Positions 54,417 through 64,000 of a stretch of DNA of 64,000 bases are shown piece after piece. The stretch is from Paenibacillus sp. JCM 10914 (GTDB taxonomy: Bacteria > Bacillota > Bacilli > Paenibacillales > Paenibacillaceae), in contig NZ_BAZR01000003.1 in NCBI RefSeq assembly GCF_001315105.1, positions 124,001 through 188,000 of the forward strand, in the 5' to 3' direction. Positions within the stretch are counted from its first letter, which is position 1. Every line of letters starts with the position of its first letter. A program made the position numbers and the translations under genes. A model generated the notes under the pieces. It saw nothing but the letters and a program-made list of their open reading frames with translations. It was not told where the DNA came from and did no database searches.

Positions 54417-56377
54417 TTGAAGCAAGCGGTTTGGGAAGGAAATCTGACAACCGAGCAAGTGTATTTATTTCATGAAGGTACGTCTTATCACAGTTACCGC
54501 TATATGGGTGCACATCCTGATGAAGAAGAAGGTGCGATAGGTGTACGCTTTACCGTCTGGGCTCCTCATGCTGCTCAGGTTGGACTAGCAGGTGACTGGA
54601 ACGGCTGGGATGGTTCCAAAGACCCGTTATATAGGATGCCCGATTCGGGAATTTGGAGTCGCTTTTTTCCTGGGATGCAGGTTGGAACTTTATACAAATA
54701 TCAGATTACAGGCCCGAACAAAGAAACTTTTCTCAAGGCAGATCCCTACGCGTTCCGCTCTGAAGTGAGGCCGGCTACTGCATCGGTGGTCACGACACTG
54801 AAAGGGTACCAATGGAACGATGCTGGCTGGAGACGAAAAAACCGCAATCCTTACAGGAAGCCAATGTTAATCTACGAGATGCATTTCGGGACATGGCGGC
54901 AAAAAGATGACGGTTCTTATTATACATACCATGAGATGTCCGAAATCCTCATACCTTACTTACTTGATATGAATTATACTCACATTGAATTTATGCCCCT
55001 TGCGGAGCATCCTTACGACTTGTCATGGGGTTATCAAGGAACCGGATTTTTTGCGCTGACAAGCCGTTATGGCAGCCCGCACGACTTCATGTACCTGGTG
55101 GATCAACTTCATCAGTCAGGTATCGGCGTCATCCTGGATTGGGTCCCCGCACATTTTGCCAAAGATGCGCATGGACTTCGTCAATTCGACGGAACACCGC
55201 TGTACGAATATACGGACCCCATGAAAGCGGAAAGACCAGGCTGGGGCACGCTTTCTTTCGATTATGCCAAACCGGAAGTGATTTCATTCCTTATCTCCAA
55301 TGCCTTATTTTGGTGGATATGTATCACATCGACGGTTTGCGTGTTGATGCGGTGACCAGCATGATTCGGCTTGATTTTGAGAAGAAGGAAGGCCAGTATT
55401 GCCCCAATGACCAAGGTGGACTTGAAAACATCGAGGCCATTGAGTTCCTCAGTCAATTGAACAAGGCCGTTTTTAGCTATTATCCGAATGTGCTGATGAT
55501 GGCAGAGGAATCGAGCGCCTGGAACGGGGTTACTTCTCCGATTCATGAAGGCGGGCTCGGTTTTAATTACAAATGGAATATGGGATGGATGAATGATACG
55601 CTTTCGTACATGGAGCTGGATTTCAGCGAGCGTCCTTACCAACATAATTTACTAACCTTCCCCATTTGTTATGCCTATTCGGAAAATTTTGCGTTGCCGT
55701 TGTCGCATGATGAGGTTGTACATGGCAAAAAATCACTATTAAACAAAATGCCTGGCAGCTATGAGCAGCAATTCGCTGGTCTACGATTATTGCTCGGTTA
55801 TCAACTCACTCAGCCTGGGAAAAAATTAATGTTCATGGGCGGTGAGTTTGGTCAATTCATCGAATGGAAAGATCAGGAGCAATTGGACTGGTTGTTGCTG
55901 GATTATGAAAGTCATCGTAAACAACTTGCTTATACCGCTGCCCTAAACCGATTGTACCTGGAAGAGAAAGCGCTATGGAAGCGAGACCATGACTTGGAAG
56001 GTTTTCAATGGTTAAGTGCCGATGATAATCACCAGAGTGTTATTTCCTATGTGAGGAACAGTTCAAAACCGGGTGAATCGCTGATTGTGATCATTAATTT
56101 TCAACCAAGAGCGTATGAAGAATATCGGGTCGGGATTCCGCGAGCAGGTCGATATATAGAAGTATTCAATTCGGATCATCTTGACTTTGGCGGCACCGGA
56201 ATGCTGAACGAAGAGAGTATGAAAGCCGAGAAGATAACCTGGCATAATCAGACGCATAGTCTTGGCATCCAATTAGCGCCGCTAAGTATGGTGGTCTTGC
56301 GTAAGCAGCGGCCGCAGCGCCGGACGAATCAGAATGGGGACACCACCAAAACAAGCAGAAAGGGGAAGCAGTTATGA
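54417..56377 (+). pseudogene. glgB: 1,4-alpha-glucan branching enzyme, split by an apparent one-base deletion
   Basis: It forms alpha-1,6 branches in glycogen. The N-terminal half (CBM48 at about residues 35-120, then GH13) runs in one frame to a stop at 55355. It contains DWVPAHFAKDAHG and ends ...FLISNALFW before leaving the family pattern. The remaining part runs in another frame from about 55314 to 56377, with GLRVDAVTSM (nucleophile), LMMAEESSAW (acid) and LPLSHDEVVHG. One inserted base between 55313 and 55314 gives ...ALFWxDMYHIDGLRVDAV, the expected sequence. Start is TTG 54417. glgA begins inside its last codons. If the change is real, the locus cannot make branched glycogen; a sequence error is more likely. 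Confidence 0.9.
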
Positions 56378-57804
56378 AATTGTTACTTGCAGCTTCAGAA
56401 TGCGGGCCATTCATCAAAACAGGCGGTTTGGCGGATGTTATTGCTGCTTTACCCAAAGCGCTTAAGAGTATGGGGGATGACGTACGGGTGATTCTCCCGA
56501 AGTATTCAAGCATTCCCGAGGAATATCGGGAGCGTATGCAGCATATTGGTGAAACCCGGGTTCGTGTAGGGTGGAGAGAGCAGTATTGTGGCGTGTCTTC
56601 ACTAACAGTGGACGGTGTGACGATTTATTTTGTGGACAATGAATATTATTTCGGCAGGGAAGGTATTTATGGATATATGGATGATGGAGAGCGGTTCGCC
56701 TTCTTTAACCGGGCGGTGCTCGACATCCTGCCGGTCATCGGATTTCAACCCGATGTGCTTCATTGTCATGATTGGCATACGGCGATGATTCCGCTGTTGC
56801 TTTATGACGTTTATCGTCACGATTCTTACTACCAAGCCATAAGAACTGTGTTCACGATACACAATCTATTGTACCAAGGCGTATATCCGATCGAGGTATT
56901 GGTGGATCTGTTAGGCGTTCATAGTCAATATTTCACGCCGGATGGGGTTGAGTATTATGGCAACGTGAACTTCATGAAGGCCGGAATTATTTTCTCGGAT
57001 CATGTGACAACGGTCAGTCCGACATATTCGCATGAAATTCAGACCAGTTACTACGGTTATGGACTGGATGGGTTATTATCATCACAAGGAGCTCGCTTGA
57101 GCGGGATCGTGAACGGAATCGACACGAAGAGTTACAATCCTGCAACGGATCCTCATCTAGCCGTCAAATATCGGAGCAGTCTTGCCAAAAAAATCGAGAA
57201 TAAAACCGCTCTGCAGGAAGAATTAAACCTGCCCATCGCACCCGATGTTCCGCTGGTATCCATGGTAACCCGGCTGGTGGACTCCAAGGGACTTGATCTT
57301 GTCATTCGTACGCTGGATGAGCTCTTGTATTATGATGAGATACAATTCATTGTCCTCGGTACAGGTGATCCGTCATATGAACATTGGTTCCGGGAAGCGG
57401 CAAACCGCTACCCTCACAAAATGTCAGCTCAAATCCGGTTCAGTGAATCTTTATCCCGCCGCTTCTACGCTGGCAGCGATTTGTTTCTGATGCCGTCCAA
57501 ATTCGAGCCGTGTGGGATAAGCCAATTAATCGCTATGCGTTACGGCAGCGTACCGATTGTTAGAGAAACAGGCGGTTTGAACGATACCGTTCATTCATAC
57601 AATGAATACACGGGTGAAGGCAACGGCTTCTCCTTCAAAGACTTCAATGCGCACGATATGATGAATACCATTCGGCGGGCTACCTCGATCTATGCTAATC
57701 CGCAGCATTGGCGCAAGGTGTCCAAGAACGCCTTAGGCGGAGATTATAGTTGGAATGTCTCTGCTGGTCAATATCAGGAGATTTATCGTCAAATTAAGCT
57801 GTGA
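56374..57804 (+). CDS. glgA: Glycogen synthase (GT5)
   Basis: It extends alpha-1,4-glucan from ADP-glucose. 476 residues. The N-terminal signature is FIKTGGLADVIAALPK (KxGGL). HCHDWHTAMIPLLL, TIHNLLYQGVY and VNGIDTKSYNP follow. The C-terminal part has FEPCGISQLIAMRYG and VRETGGLNDTV for the nucleotide sugar site. ATG 56374 overlaps the glgB stop by four bases and is preceded by AAAGGGGAAG. No glgP is in the window. A palindromic repeat lies 66 bases after the stop. Confidence 0.95.
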   Translation: MKLLLAASECGPFIKTGGLADVIAALPKALKSMGDDVRVILPKYSSIPEEYRERMQHIGETRVRVGWREQYCGVSSLTVDGVTIYFVDNEYYFGREGIYGYMDDGERFAFFNRAVLDILPVIGFQPDVLHCHDWHTAMIPLLLYDVYRHDSYYQAIRTVFTIHNLLYQGVYPIEVLVDLLGVHSQYFTPDGVEYYGNVNFMKAGIIFSDHVTTVSPTYSHEIQTSYYGYGLDGLLSSQGARLSGIVNGIDTKSYNPATDPHLAVKYRSSLAKKIENKTALQEELNLPIAPDVPLVSMVTRLVDSKGLDLVIRTLDELLYYDEIQFIVLGTGDPSYEHWFREAANRYPHKMSAQIRFSESLSRRFYAGSDLFLMPSKFEPCGISQLIAMRYGSVPIVRETGGLNDTVHSYNEYTGEGNGFSFKDFNAHDMMNTIRRATSIYANPQHWRKVSKNALGGDYSWNVSAGQYQEIYRQIKL

Positions 57805-57869
57805 TGTTGTCAACGCAAGGGGCCATCTTAGAAGTAAAGATGAAGTTGGTCCATGCTGTATGGAATGTA

Positions 57870-57937
57870 CAAAGAAACCGTTCCTTTCGTAAATGGTTTG
57901 GGTCACAGCTCCATTTTACCAAAGAACGGTTTCTTTG
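57870..57937. repeat. Imperfect palindromic element, copy 2
   Basis: A 27-base left arm starting CAAAGAAACCGTTCC and ending AAATGG pairs with a right arm ending GAACGGTTTCTTTG with only a few mismatches around a 14-base loop. It is a close relative of copy 1 at 1962-2022, and again lies between convergent genes (glgA and the GH13 gene). It may act as terminator for both. Confidence 0.7.
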
Positions 57938-58106
57938 TGTCTTAAAAAGTAGAGCATCTGCACGGCCTAGCGGAGAGGACGAATCGATTCCGGACAAGCG
58001 AGAGCAACAGCGAGGGGAGGAACTATTCGTACGCGGAGCGTCTCCCTGGGTGGTCACAAATGCCGATACAAAATGCGGTAGCCAAAGGGCTCAAGCTCGA
58101 TGTTCA

Positions 58107-59795
58107 TCATCCATGAATCGGCTTGACCGATTCGTGGGTGAAAGCATCCAGCCAATCGGAAGTGACAATCGGATGCGACAGCGTTCTGCGGTGATGACTG
58201 TTGTTCATCCAGATTAAAAAATGCAGCTGCTCGTCCGCCCGTTCATATAGGATGTTGGCGTCTTGCCAGTGTGCTCGAAGGAATCGAAAACGCCCTTGCC
58301 TTAGCGCCTTATACCTCTTTCGCAGTGCAATCATGCTTGAATAGAAGCTACGCAGCTCTAGATTCTGTTTGTCAGGGTCCCACTCCATGCACTTACGACA
58401 ATCTGGATCGCCGTCTCCGGACAATCCGATCTCATCGCCATAAAAAATACAAGGGGTTCCCGTAAAGGTGAACAAGAACAATACGGTTAGTTTCATCCTC
58501 CTGATATCGCCCCCTACCCGGGTCAACAATCGCGGTGTATCGTGACTGCAGAGCAGGTTGAATACAACTTCGTTGGTCTGCTGCGGGTAACGCATGAGGA
58601 TGGAGCCGATCCGGTTGGCAAACGTCATGCCATCCATTTCGCCGTTGAAGAAGGCCAGCATTTTATCGGCGAACGGATAATTCATAACCGAATCAAACTG
58701 GTCTCCCTGCAGCCAGATCAGGGAGTCCGACCAGACTTCACCGACGATATAGGCCTCCGGGTTAGCTTCTTTTACTACTTGCCGAAAATCGCGCCAAAAG
58801 TGATGATCAATCTCATTGGCTACGTCCAGACGCCAGCCGTCAAGTTTGATTTCTTTAATCCAGTATTGGGCCACACCCAACAAATAATGCTTGACCTCGG
58901 GATGAGCCGTATTAAATTTCGGCATATTGCCATAGAAGCCGAAAGTATCGTAAGTTGGAATGCCATTCTTGATCTCGCAAGGGAATTGGTTGACGTGAAA
59001 CCAGCCGGCATAGATGGATTGCTCGCCATGCTCCAAGACGTCCTGGAATGGGGGGAACTCTTCGCTGCAATGATTGAATACGGCATCAAGAATGACGCGG
59101 ATGCCCTTGTTATGGCATGTTTCCACGACTTTCTTAAGCAGTTCGTTATCGCCAAAATGAGGATCTACCTTGGTGTAATCAACGGTATCGTACTTGTGGT
59201 TCGAAGGAGAGAGGAAGAGCGGTGTGAAGTAAATCGCATTAATGCCCAGATCGACCAAGTAGTCCAGCCGGTTCAGCACCCCTTGCAAATCTCCGCCAAA
59301 AAAATTATCAAGTGCCGGTGCACCGCCCCAGGGCTCAGCATGTTGCGGGGCAATCTTCGGGTTACCTTGAGCAAAGCGCTCTGTCATGATCTGATAAAAA
59401 ACGGCTTCTTTAGCCCATTCGGGAACTTTAAACACATCAATCTCATGTATGTATGGAAATTCGAAATATCCAGCCGGCGGGTTGGGATAGTGCCACATAA
59501 TTCCGTTATCCACTAGATATACTGTCTCATCGCCAGCATGAATTCGAAAGCCATAGGATAATCGCTTGAACTTCGGTCTGACCCCGCACTCAAAATAATC
59601 AAACATGTCATCAGAAGCAGCTTTGTCCATCGTAATCTCGAAGTAAGTTTGTTCCCAATCGTATTTATCGCCGGTCATGGCTACGACTGAATCAATATCA
59701 TTCTTCTTGGTTCGAATTCGCAGATGGATGGTATAAGAATCATAAGCGTATGCCCATTTATCTCGAGGAACATGATACAGTGCTTCTAACAACAT
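58107..59795 (-). CDS. GH13 alpha-glucan hydrolase (neopullulanase/cyclomaltodextrinase type), frameshifted at the C-terminus
   Basis: A cytoplasmic amylase with no signal peptide, 562 residues as read. An N-terminal domain of about 120 residues (CBM34-like, typical of cyclomaltodextrinases) precedes the GH13 barrel. Regions I-IV: DAVFNH, GWRLDVANEI with the nucleophile Asp, VGEVWSD with the acid Glu, LLCSHDTPRLL. The final segment is cut: after KPIHG the frame stops, but the next frame reads MMNIELEPFGYRILYRHL to a stop at 58054, the usual end of the C-domain. One extra base near 58110 would restore it. Start ATG 59795 follows AGGAGG. It faces the glg genes and probably degrades linear or cyclic maltodextrins. 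Confidence 0.85.
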   Translation of the reverse strand: MLLEALYHVPRDKWAYAYDSYTIHLRIRTKKNDIDSVVAMTGDKYDWEQTYFEITMDKAASDDMFDYFECGVRPKFKRLSYGFRIHAGDETVYLVDNGIMWHYPNPPAGYFEFPYIHEIDVFKVPEWAKEAVFYQIMTERFAQGNPKIAPQHAEPWGGAPALDNFFGGDLQGVLNRLDYLVDLGINAIYFTPLFLSPSNHKYDTVDYTKVDPHFGDNELLKKVVETCHNKGIRVILDAVFNHCSEEFPPFQDVLEHGEQSIYAGWFHVNQFPCEIKNGIPTYDTFGFYGNMPKFNTAHPEVKHYLLGVAQYWIKEIKLDGWRLDVANEIDHHFWRDFRQVVKEANPEAYIVGEVWSDSLIWLQGDQFDSVMNYPFADKMLAFFNGEMDGMTFANRIGSILMRYPQQTNEVVFNLLCSHDTPRLLTRVGGDIRRMKLTVLFLFTFTGTPCIFYGDEIGLSGDGDPDCRKCMEWDPDKQNLELRSFYSSMIALRKRYKALRQGRFRFLRAHWQDANILYERADEQLHFLIWMNNSHHRRTLSHPIVTSDWLDAFTHESVKPIHG

Positions 59796-59929
59796 GGTAA
59801 CACCTCCTATTTCTAAGTATAGCTATTTCATAACCAGCCGAATAGCCTTAAACCAGCATGTTAGCTCTAATAAGATGAGACATGTTCGGACAGATTATAC
59901 ATCAAAAGATGCAGGGATTGCGCAAGGGA

Positions 59930-59958
59930 TTGCATATTCATGCAAGCTGTTTTATAAT
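59930..59958 (+). promoter_or_regulatory. Promoter of the amino-acid ABC transporter operon
   Basis: TTGCAT-N17-TATAAT, about 60 bases upstream of the start codon at 60020. The leader shows no riboswitch that I recognise. Confidence 0.75.
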
Positions 59959-60019
59959 GGCTCAGTTGCACTGATTCAGAGCATTCATTAATAGCATAGT
60001 TAGAGGAGAATCGAAACAC

Positions 60020-61462
60020 ATGAAGCGAAAATTAACAGCGAGCTTAACCTTGTTCATGGCGATACTGCTTGCATTCGGCGGTATGGTTCATGCAGAGGGA
60101 GAGAAGAAGACGGTAATCCTCGGTACGAGTGCGGATTATGCACCTTATGAATTCCATCAGATTATAGATGGCGTGGATACGATCGTCGGATTCGATATTG
60201 AAATTGCCAAAGAGATTGCTAAGGATCTTGATGCGGAATTAATTATACAAGATACATCGTTTGATGCCTTGCTGCCAGAGCTGACCAGCGGGCGCGTGGA
60301 CTTTGTTATATCCGGTATGAATCCAACGGAGGAACGCCGCAATAGCATCGATTTCTCAGATCCTTATTATGCGGCTGAACAATCCGTTGTCGTTCGCATG
60401 GAGGATGAACTGAAATATGCGACGATGGAAAGCTTGCATGGAGCTAGAATTGGCGTACAGAAAGGGTCCATTCAGGAGTCAATTGCCAAACAAATCCCGA
60501 ATGCGAGCGTTGTGTCGCTTGATAAAATCCCGGATTTGCTCCTGCAACTCGATTCCGAGCGAGTCGATGCGGTCATCGCTGAATATCCAATAGCCAAAAC
60601 CAATATGAACGAGGCCACGATGGCTATTACGGCAGCCAAGCCAACGGCTGAGAACGATGAGTACGCGATTGGCGTACGCAAGGGCAACGAAGAGTTGTTG
60701 GCCAGCATTAATGCGACGCTTGCGCGCCTGAAGGCAGACGACAAGATCCAGCAGTTCGTGGACGAAGCGAGCGATCTCGCAGCCGGCCGAACCAAAGAGA
60801 ATCTGAATGTGTTCGAATTCTTCTGGAAATATCGTGATTACTATGTGAAGGGTATTCAATTTACGTTGTTGATCTCTGCACTAGGTGTATTGTTCGGTTT
60901 TATTCTCGGACTTGTCATCGCGTTAATGCGAATGTCCGGCGTGCGGATCCTGAAGTTTCTATCGACAGCTTATATAGAAGTGATGCGGGGAACTCCGATG
61001 CTCGTGCAGTTGTTCATTATCCATTACAGCTTGGCGGCATTCGATATTAAGTTCACACCCATACAATCCGGTATATTAACGCTCTCGCTCAATAGTGCCG
61101 CTTATCTTGCAGAAATTTTCAGGGCAGGGATTCAGGGCGTGGATAAGGGGCAGCTTGAAGCTGCGCGGTCACTGGGCATGACAAGAGGACAAGCCATGCG
61201 CCATATTATCTTGCCGCAAGCCTTGAAGGGCGTACTGCCGGCGATCGGTAACGAATTCGTTGTCATCATCAAGGAATCTTCGATCGTATCCTTTATCGGT
61301 GTATTTGATATTATGTATCAAGCCCAAATTTTGCGTGGGATGACCTTCGCACCTTTGAATCCGCTGCTGGTCGCAGCCATGATTTACTTTATAATGACAT
61401 TCATTCTTTCGAAATTGCTGGGTGTCTGGGAAAGGAAGTTAAGCGCAAGTGATAACCGTTAA
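60020..61462 (+). CDS. Amino-acid ABC transporter, fused substrate-binding protein and permease
   Basis: A 480-residue protein that joins two usually separate components. Residues 1-25 are a signal peptide ([15 protein letters not shown]). A type-II binding domain runs to about 265 ([45 protein letters not shown]). The permease follows with about five helices and the EAA loop [22 protein letters not shown]. The layout is that of glutamine/arginine/polar amino-acid importers (GlnH-GlnP fusions). The ATPase gene overlaps the end by 14 bases. The exact amino acid cannot be told from sequence alone. Confidence 0.92.
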   Translation: MKRKLTASLTLFMAILLAFGGMVHAEGEKKTVILGTSADYAPYEFHQIIDGVDTIVGFDIEIAKEIAKDLDAELIIQDTSFDALLPELTSGRVDFVISGMNPTEERRNSIDFSDPYYAAEQSVVVRMEDELKYATMESLHGARIGVQKGSIQESIAKQIPNASVVSLDKIPDLLLQLDSERVDAVIAEYPIAKTNMNEATMAITAAKPTAENDEYAIGVRKGNEELLASINATLARLKADDKIQQFVDEASDLAAGRTKENLNVFEFFWKYRDYYVKGIQFTLLISALGVLFGFILGLVIALMRMSGVRILKFLSTAYIEVMRGTPMLVQLFIIHYSLAAFDIKFTPIQSGILTLSLNSAAYLAEIFRAGIQGVDKGQLEAARSLGMTRGQAMRHIILPQALKGVLPAIGNEFVVIIKESSIVSFIGVFDIMYQAQILRGMTFAPLNPLLVAAMIYFIMTFILSKLLGVWERKLSASDNR

Positions 61463-62171
61463 AAATCTGCATAAATCGTTTGGTAAGCTGGAAATTCTCA
61501 AAGGAATCGATATCAATATAGCCAAGGGAGAAGTCTTAGTCGTCATCGGGCCGAGCGGTTCGGGTAAGAGTACTTTTCTGCGCTGCCTCAACTTGCTGGA
61601 GTTGCCTACGAACGGCGAGATTACGTTCGAAGGCGAGCTGATTACGAAAAAGAACCATAACATTAACGCTACACGCGAGAAGATGGGCATGGTGTTCCAG
61701 CAGTTCAATCTGTTCCCGCATATGAAAGTGATGGAGAACATTACGCTTGCCACGATTCGAGTTAAAGGGGTATCCACCAAAGAAGCGGAGGCTACTGCGG
61801 GTGAACTGTTGAAATCCGTCGGACTGCTGGACAAGAAGGACGCTTATCCTTCCCAGCTGTCTGGCGGCCAGAAGCAGCGCATTGCCATTGCCCGGGCTTT
61901 GGCGATGCAACCGCACGTGATGCTGTTTGATGAGCCGACCTCCGCACTCGACCCTGAGATGGTAGGTGAAGTGCTGGAAGTCATGAAAAAGCTTGCCGAG
62001 GGTGGAATGACGATGGTCATCGTGACACACGAGATGGGATTTGCCCGCGAAGTCGGCGATCGCATTCTGTTTATGGACGGTGGCAAGATCGTTGAAGAGG
62101 GAGCACCGGAGCAGATCTTTGGAGCTCCGACGCATAGCCGCACGAAGGAATTTCTCAGCAAGGTTTTGTAA
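61449..62171 (+). CDS. Polar amino-acid ABC transporter ATP-binding protein (GlnQ-like)
   Basis: The ATPase of the importer encoded upstream. 240 residues. Walker [20 protein letters not shown]-loop [11 protein letters not shown], signature QLSGGQKQR, Walker [16 protein letters not shown]-loop [12 protein letters not shown]. All elements are canonical. GTG 61449 lies within the end of the permease gene, so the two are translationally coupled. A terminator lies 30 bases after the stop. Confidence 0.95.
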   Translation: MITVKNLHKSFGKLEILKGIDINIAKGEVLVVIGPSGSGKSTFLRCLNLLELPTNGEITFEGELITKKNHNINATREKMGMVFQQFNLFPHMKVMENITLATIRVKGVSTKEAEATAGELLKSVGLLDKKDAYPSQLSGGQKQRIAIARALAMQPHVMLFDEPTSALDPEMVGEVLEVMKKLAEGGMTMVIVTHEMGFAREVGDRILFMDGGKIVEEGAPEQIFGAPTHSRTKEFLSKVL

Positions 62172-62201
62172 CTTATTCATAACTCGATTATGTTGCCGCA
62201 A

Positions 62202-62247
62202 AGCAGTGTTAACCCTGATTATCTCAGGGGTTGACGCTGCTTTTTTT
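62202..62247 (+). terminator. Terminator of the ABC transporter operon
   Basis: AGCAGTGTTAACCCTGA pairs with TCAGGGGTTGACGCTGCT with two mismatches or wobbles around a five-base loop, followed by seven T. Confidence 0.88.
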
Positions 62248-62354
62248 ATGCATTGGTAACAATTGCTTGCGGTATAGGTTACAAATTTGTGATATATTCA
62301 TTGGCGTTGACATATTTACATCCTAACTCAAATCCTACATAGGAGGCATCTTAG

Positions 62355-63083
62355 ATGATACAACAATGGAAATCATGGAAGCAGAATCTCGGACTTAAAC
62401 CTCATAAAACAGCTGGGAAAACAGCGAGATTATTAACCGTAACCGCCGTTGCGCTCGGACTTACGTTTGGCACAGGTGGCTATGATGCTCAAGCTAGTTC
62501 AACCCATACCGCCAAAAAAGGCGATACATTCTACTTTCTTTCAAAACAATACGGTGTGAATCTAAATACATTAATGAACGCCAATCCTACGATCGAAGCG
62601 ACCAATATTTATCCGGGCCTTTCGATTAAGATTCCGGGAACCGTATCAACGAATCAAGCATCAACCGCTAAGCCGATATCTAATGGAACACCAGTATTCA
62701 CACCGAGCTTGAATGTGTATCCTGAACAGAAGATGGTCGAAGCTTGGGGCAAAAATTTCAATTACAGCAAGACCTTGTCCGTAAAAGCCACAGCCTATTC
62801 CGCAGCAGCCAGCGAGAACGGTGGATGGGGAGCAGTCGATTATTTTGGCAACGCGCTGGAACTTGGAACGATTGCGGTTGATCCGAAAGTAATCCCACTT
62901 GGCACCAAGGTACTTGTAACGGGGCATGCGCATCCAGGACTTCCTAAGAAAGCGTTCGTCGCTGAAGCACGTGATATCGGCGGCGCGATCAAAGGGAACA
63001 AAATTGATATCTTTATCCCCGGTTCGCAATCATCCGTACGCCAATTTGGTATTCAAGATATCAAGCTGTATATCATTGACTAA
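62355..63083 (+). CDS. Secreted LysM and 3D-domain wall protein (YocH-like)
   Basis: A 242-residue exported protein. A positive N-terminus and a hydrophobic stretch (about 28-44) end near the sequence AQASS. One LysM repeat (HTAKKGDTFYFLSKQYGVNL to KIPG, about 51-96) binds peptidoglycan. The C-terminal 3D domain has VKATAYSAAAS, ALELGTIAVDPKVIPLGTKVLV and ARDIGGAIKGNKIDIF, with the three Asp that give the name and resemble the MltA catalytic site. Such proteins are thought to remodel the wall, often under WalR. AGGAGG lies before ATG 62355. The region upstream has GTAACA and GTTACA half-sites, but not at WalR spacing. Confidence 0.88.
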   Translation: MIQQWKSWKQNLGLKPHKTAGKTARLLTVTAVALGLTFGTGGYDAQASSTHTAKKGDTFYFLSKQYGVNLNTLMNANPTIEATNIYPGLSIKIPGTVSTNQASTAKPISNGTPVFTPSLNVYPEQKMVEAWGKNFNYSKTLSVKATAYSAAASENGGWGAVDYFGNALELGTIAVDPKVIPLGTKVLVTGHAHPGLPKKAFVAEARDIGGAIKGNKIDIFIPGSQSSVRQFGIQDIKLYIID

Positions 63084-63103
63084 TTCTATATATTATTCGT
63101 AAT

Positions 63104-63147
63104 AAAAAAGGGCTCCGTTCGGGTATTTACACCGAACCGGAGCCTTT
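63104..63147. terminator. Bidirectional terminator between the 3D-domain gene and the deacetylase gene
   Basis: AAAAAGGGCTCCGTTCGG pairs with CCGAACCGGAGCCTTTT with a bulge, with A and T runs on the two sides. It lies between two convergent genes. Confidence 0.88.
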
Positions 63148-63222
63148 TATTGTAATTTCAGGACTTGGACTCGGATACACCAAGCATGTCCGGTAAGGTA
63201 ACAAACGTATATCCCTGATTCC

Positions 63223-64000
63223 TTAGCTCTGTAATAATATCAGGCAGCGCTCAATCGTTCCGCTTAGATCAGACCCGGAACCGCCTCCGGCATGCTGCAA
63301 CACGATAGAGCCGGGACCGACGGCAGAGAGGATATTCTGCTTGACTTCCTCTTTATTAAGTCCCTTCCAATCAAGGGAATCGACATTCCAATTCACGACC
63401 TTGTAACCGTTCCTGCGAGCCCATTGGAGCTGTTCCTCATTAATATCGCCATACGGTGGACGGATCAACCGCGGATGAATGCCGGTGATATTCTTCAAAA
63501 TGCCATTCGTGCGCTCAATCTGGTCTATAAACTTGTCTAAGCTCAATTTATTCAATTGGGCATGGTTGTAAGAATGATTCCCGATTGCATGCCCCTCCTC
63601 ATGGATTCTCTTCACGAGATCGGGATGTTTCTTGCTCCGCTCTCCAACGGCGAAGAAAGTCGCGGGTACATCATATTCTTTCAGGATATCCAGCACTTTG
63701 CCCGTAAAGCGGGGATCCGGTACATCATCGAAGGTTAAGGCAATCTGTTTGATTCTTGGACCGCTCGCCCGAAACGTATCAGGGTACTTTTGCAGCAGTT
63801 GACTAAGTGTCAGTGGGTTCCGTGGCCGGGGGGATTTGCCTTCCTTGGAGTGATCCGAGACTTGGATGGACTCCGATAGCACGGAAGAGTCGCTGCTATC
63901 CGGTGCTCCGTTGTCAAAGTTTGCAGCACTTACATGCAAATCCGGCTGTAGTACAAAGAGCAGCATGATCGCTATAAGGAAGGTTCTTAGTTTCGTTCTT
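63223..64000 (-). CDS. Polysaccharide deacetylase (NodB domain), cut by the window edge and frameshifted at the C-terminus
   Basis: An exported carbohydrate deacetylase. The frame is open to the window end (RTKLRTFLIAIMLLFVL continues upstream of the ATG at 63966), so the signal peptide starts outside. The NodB domain has TFDDVPDPRFT with the base Asp and metal Asp, AIGNHSYNHAQ with metal His, RPPYGDIN and VLQHAGGG. At the end, the frame stops at 63223 after GTIERCLILLQS. Another frame reads ALPDIITELRNQGYTFVTLP, then DMLGV, to a stop at 63158. One extra G near 63250 would give GTIEALPDII, the usual end. It may deacetylate peptidoglycan, chitin or a capsule. Confidence 0.88.
   Translation of the reverse strand, partial: RTKLRTFLIAIMLLFVLQPDLHVSAANFDNGAPDSSDSSVLSESIQVSDHSKEGKSPRPRNPLTLSQLLQKYPDTFRASGPRIKQIALTFDDVPDPRFTGKVLDILKEYDVPATFFAVGERSKKHPDLVKRIHEEGHAIGNHSYNHAQLNKLSLDKFIDQIERTNGILKNITGIHPRLIRPPYGDINEEQLQWARRNGYKVVNWNVDSLDWKGLNKEEVKQNILSAVGPGSIVLQHAGGGSGSDLSGTIERCLILLQS

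Noticed and set aside
57801..58217. A 138-codon open frame after glgA on the plus strand
   Set aside because: It covers the palindrome and the antisense of the amylase C-terminus; the amylase frame explains this DNA better.
58542..59516. A 324-codon open frame opposite the GH13 gene
   Set aside because: It is a shadow of the amylase coding strand; the minus-strand protein has all GH13 motifs.
62172..62354. WalR binding site upstream of the LysM-3D gene
   Set aside because: The half-sites GTAACA and GTTACA are 16 bases apart, not the five bases of the WalR consensus, so I do not claim the site.

Overview
The window looks like ordinary chromosome of a Gram-positive, low-to-moderate GC Bacillales bacterium, most likely a Paenibacillus. 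The signs are strong AGGAGG-type ribosome binding sites, frequent TTG/GTG starts, lipoproteins with LAAC/LSGC lipoboxes, NlpC/P60 and LysM-3D wall proteins, a PDH operon in pdhA-B-C-D order, and a secreted multidomain alpha-1,3-glucanase (GH87 type) with discoidin domains. I see no rRNA, tRNA, CRISPR array, phage or transposase.

Layout. 1-12.7 kb is housekeeping: a membrane-protein tail, HAD phosphatases, a YtkA-like lipoprotein, methionine metabolism (mtnD reverse, metH forward), tRNase Z, then a tight run of an Fpg-like glycosylase, endonuclease IV, a cREC receiver-like protein, a thioredoxin-like protein, an ABC ATPase and an RlmM-like 2'-O-methyltransferase. 12.8-23.4 kb is the most distinctive block: one operon with a Ser/Thr kinase, three MinD/TadZ-like proteins with degenerate P-loops, a CpaB-like SAF protein, a membrane-anchored TadA/CpaF ATPase, a double-length TadB/TadC-like protein and four small membrane-anchored proteins. 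It reads as a divergent Tad-type pilus or secretion machine. 23.5-34.2 kb holds an ABC-F protein, a ThiF-like E1 enzyme, the GH87 glucanase, an atypical response regulator, an NlpC/P60 hydrolase, thiN, a TRIC-type channel, a low-molecular-weight phosphatase and an esterase.

34.4-45 kb carries central metabolism and DNA precursors: pdhABCD, thyA-dfr, gltD and topB. 45-53 kb has a HAD protein, an ArsR-type regulator divergent from an MFS exporter, a lone PhnC-like ATPase, an FG-GAP-like lipoprotein next to a two-component pair, and a GNAT enzyme. 53-59.8 kb is the glycogen/alpha-glucan cluster (glgC divergent from glgB-glgA, then a GH13 amylase). The end holds an amino-acid ABC transporter with a fused binding protein/permease, a LysM-3D protein and a polysaccharide deacetylase cut by the window edge.

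Two cross-cutting observations. Four genes (thiN, glgB, the GH13 amylase and the terminal deacetylase) each show recognisable family sequence continuing in another frame, and each would be repaired by adding exactly one base. This looks like sequence error, or less likely multiple inactivations. Two copies of a ~65-bp imperfect palindrome (1962-2022 and 57870-57937) both sit between convergent genes.
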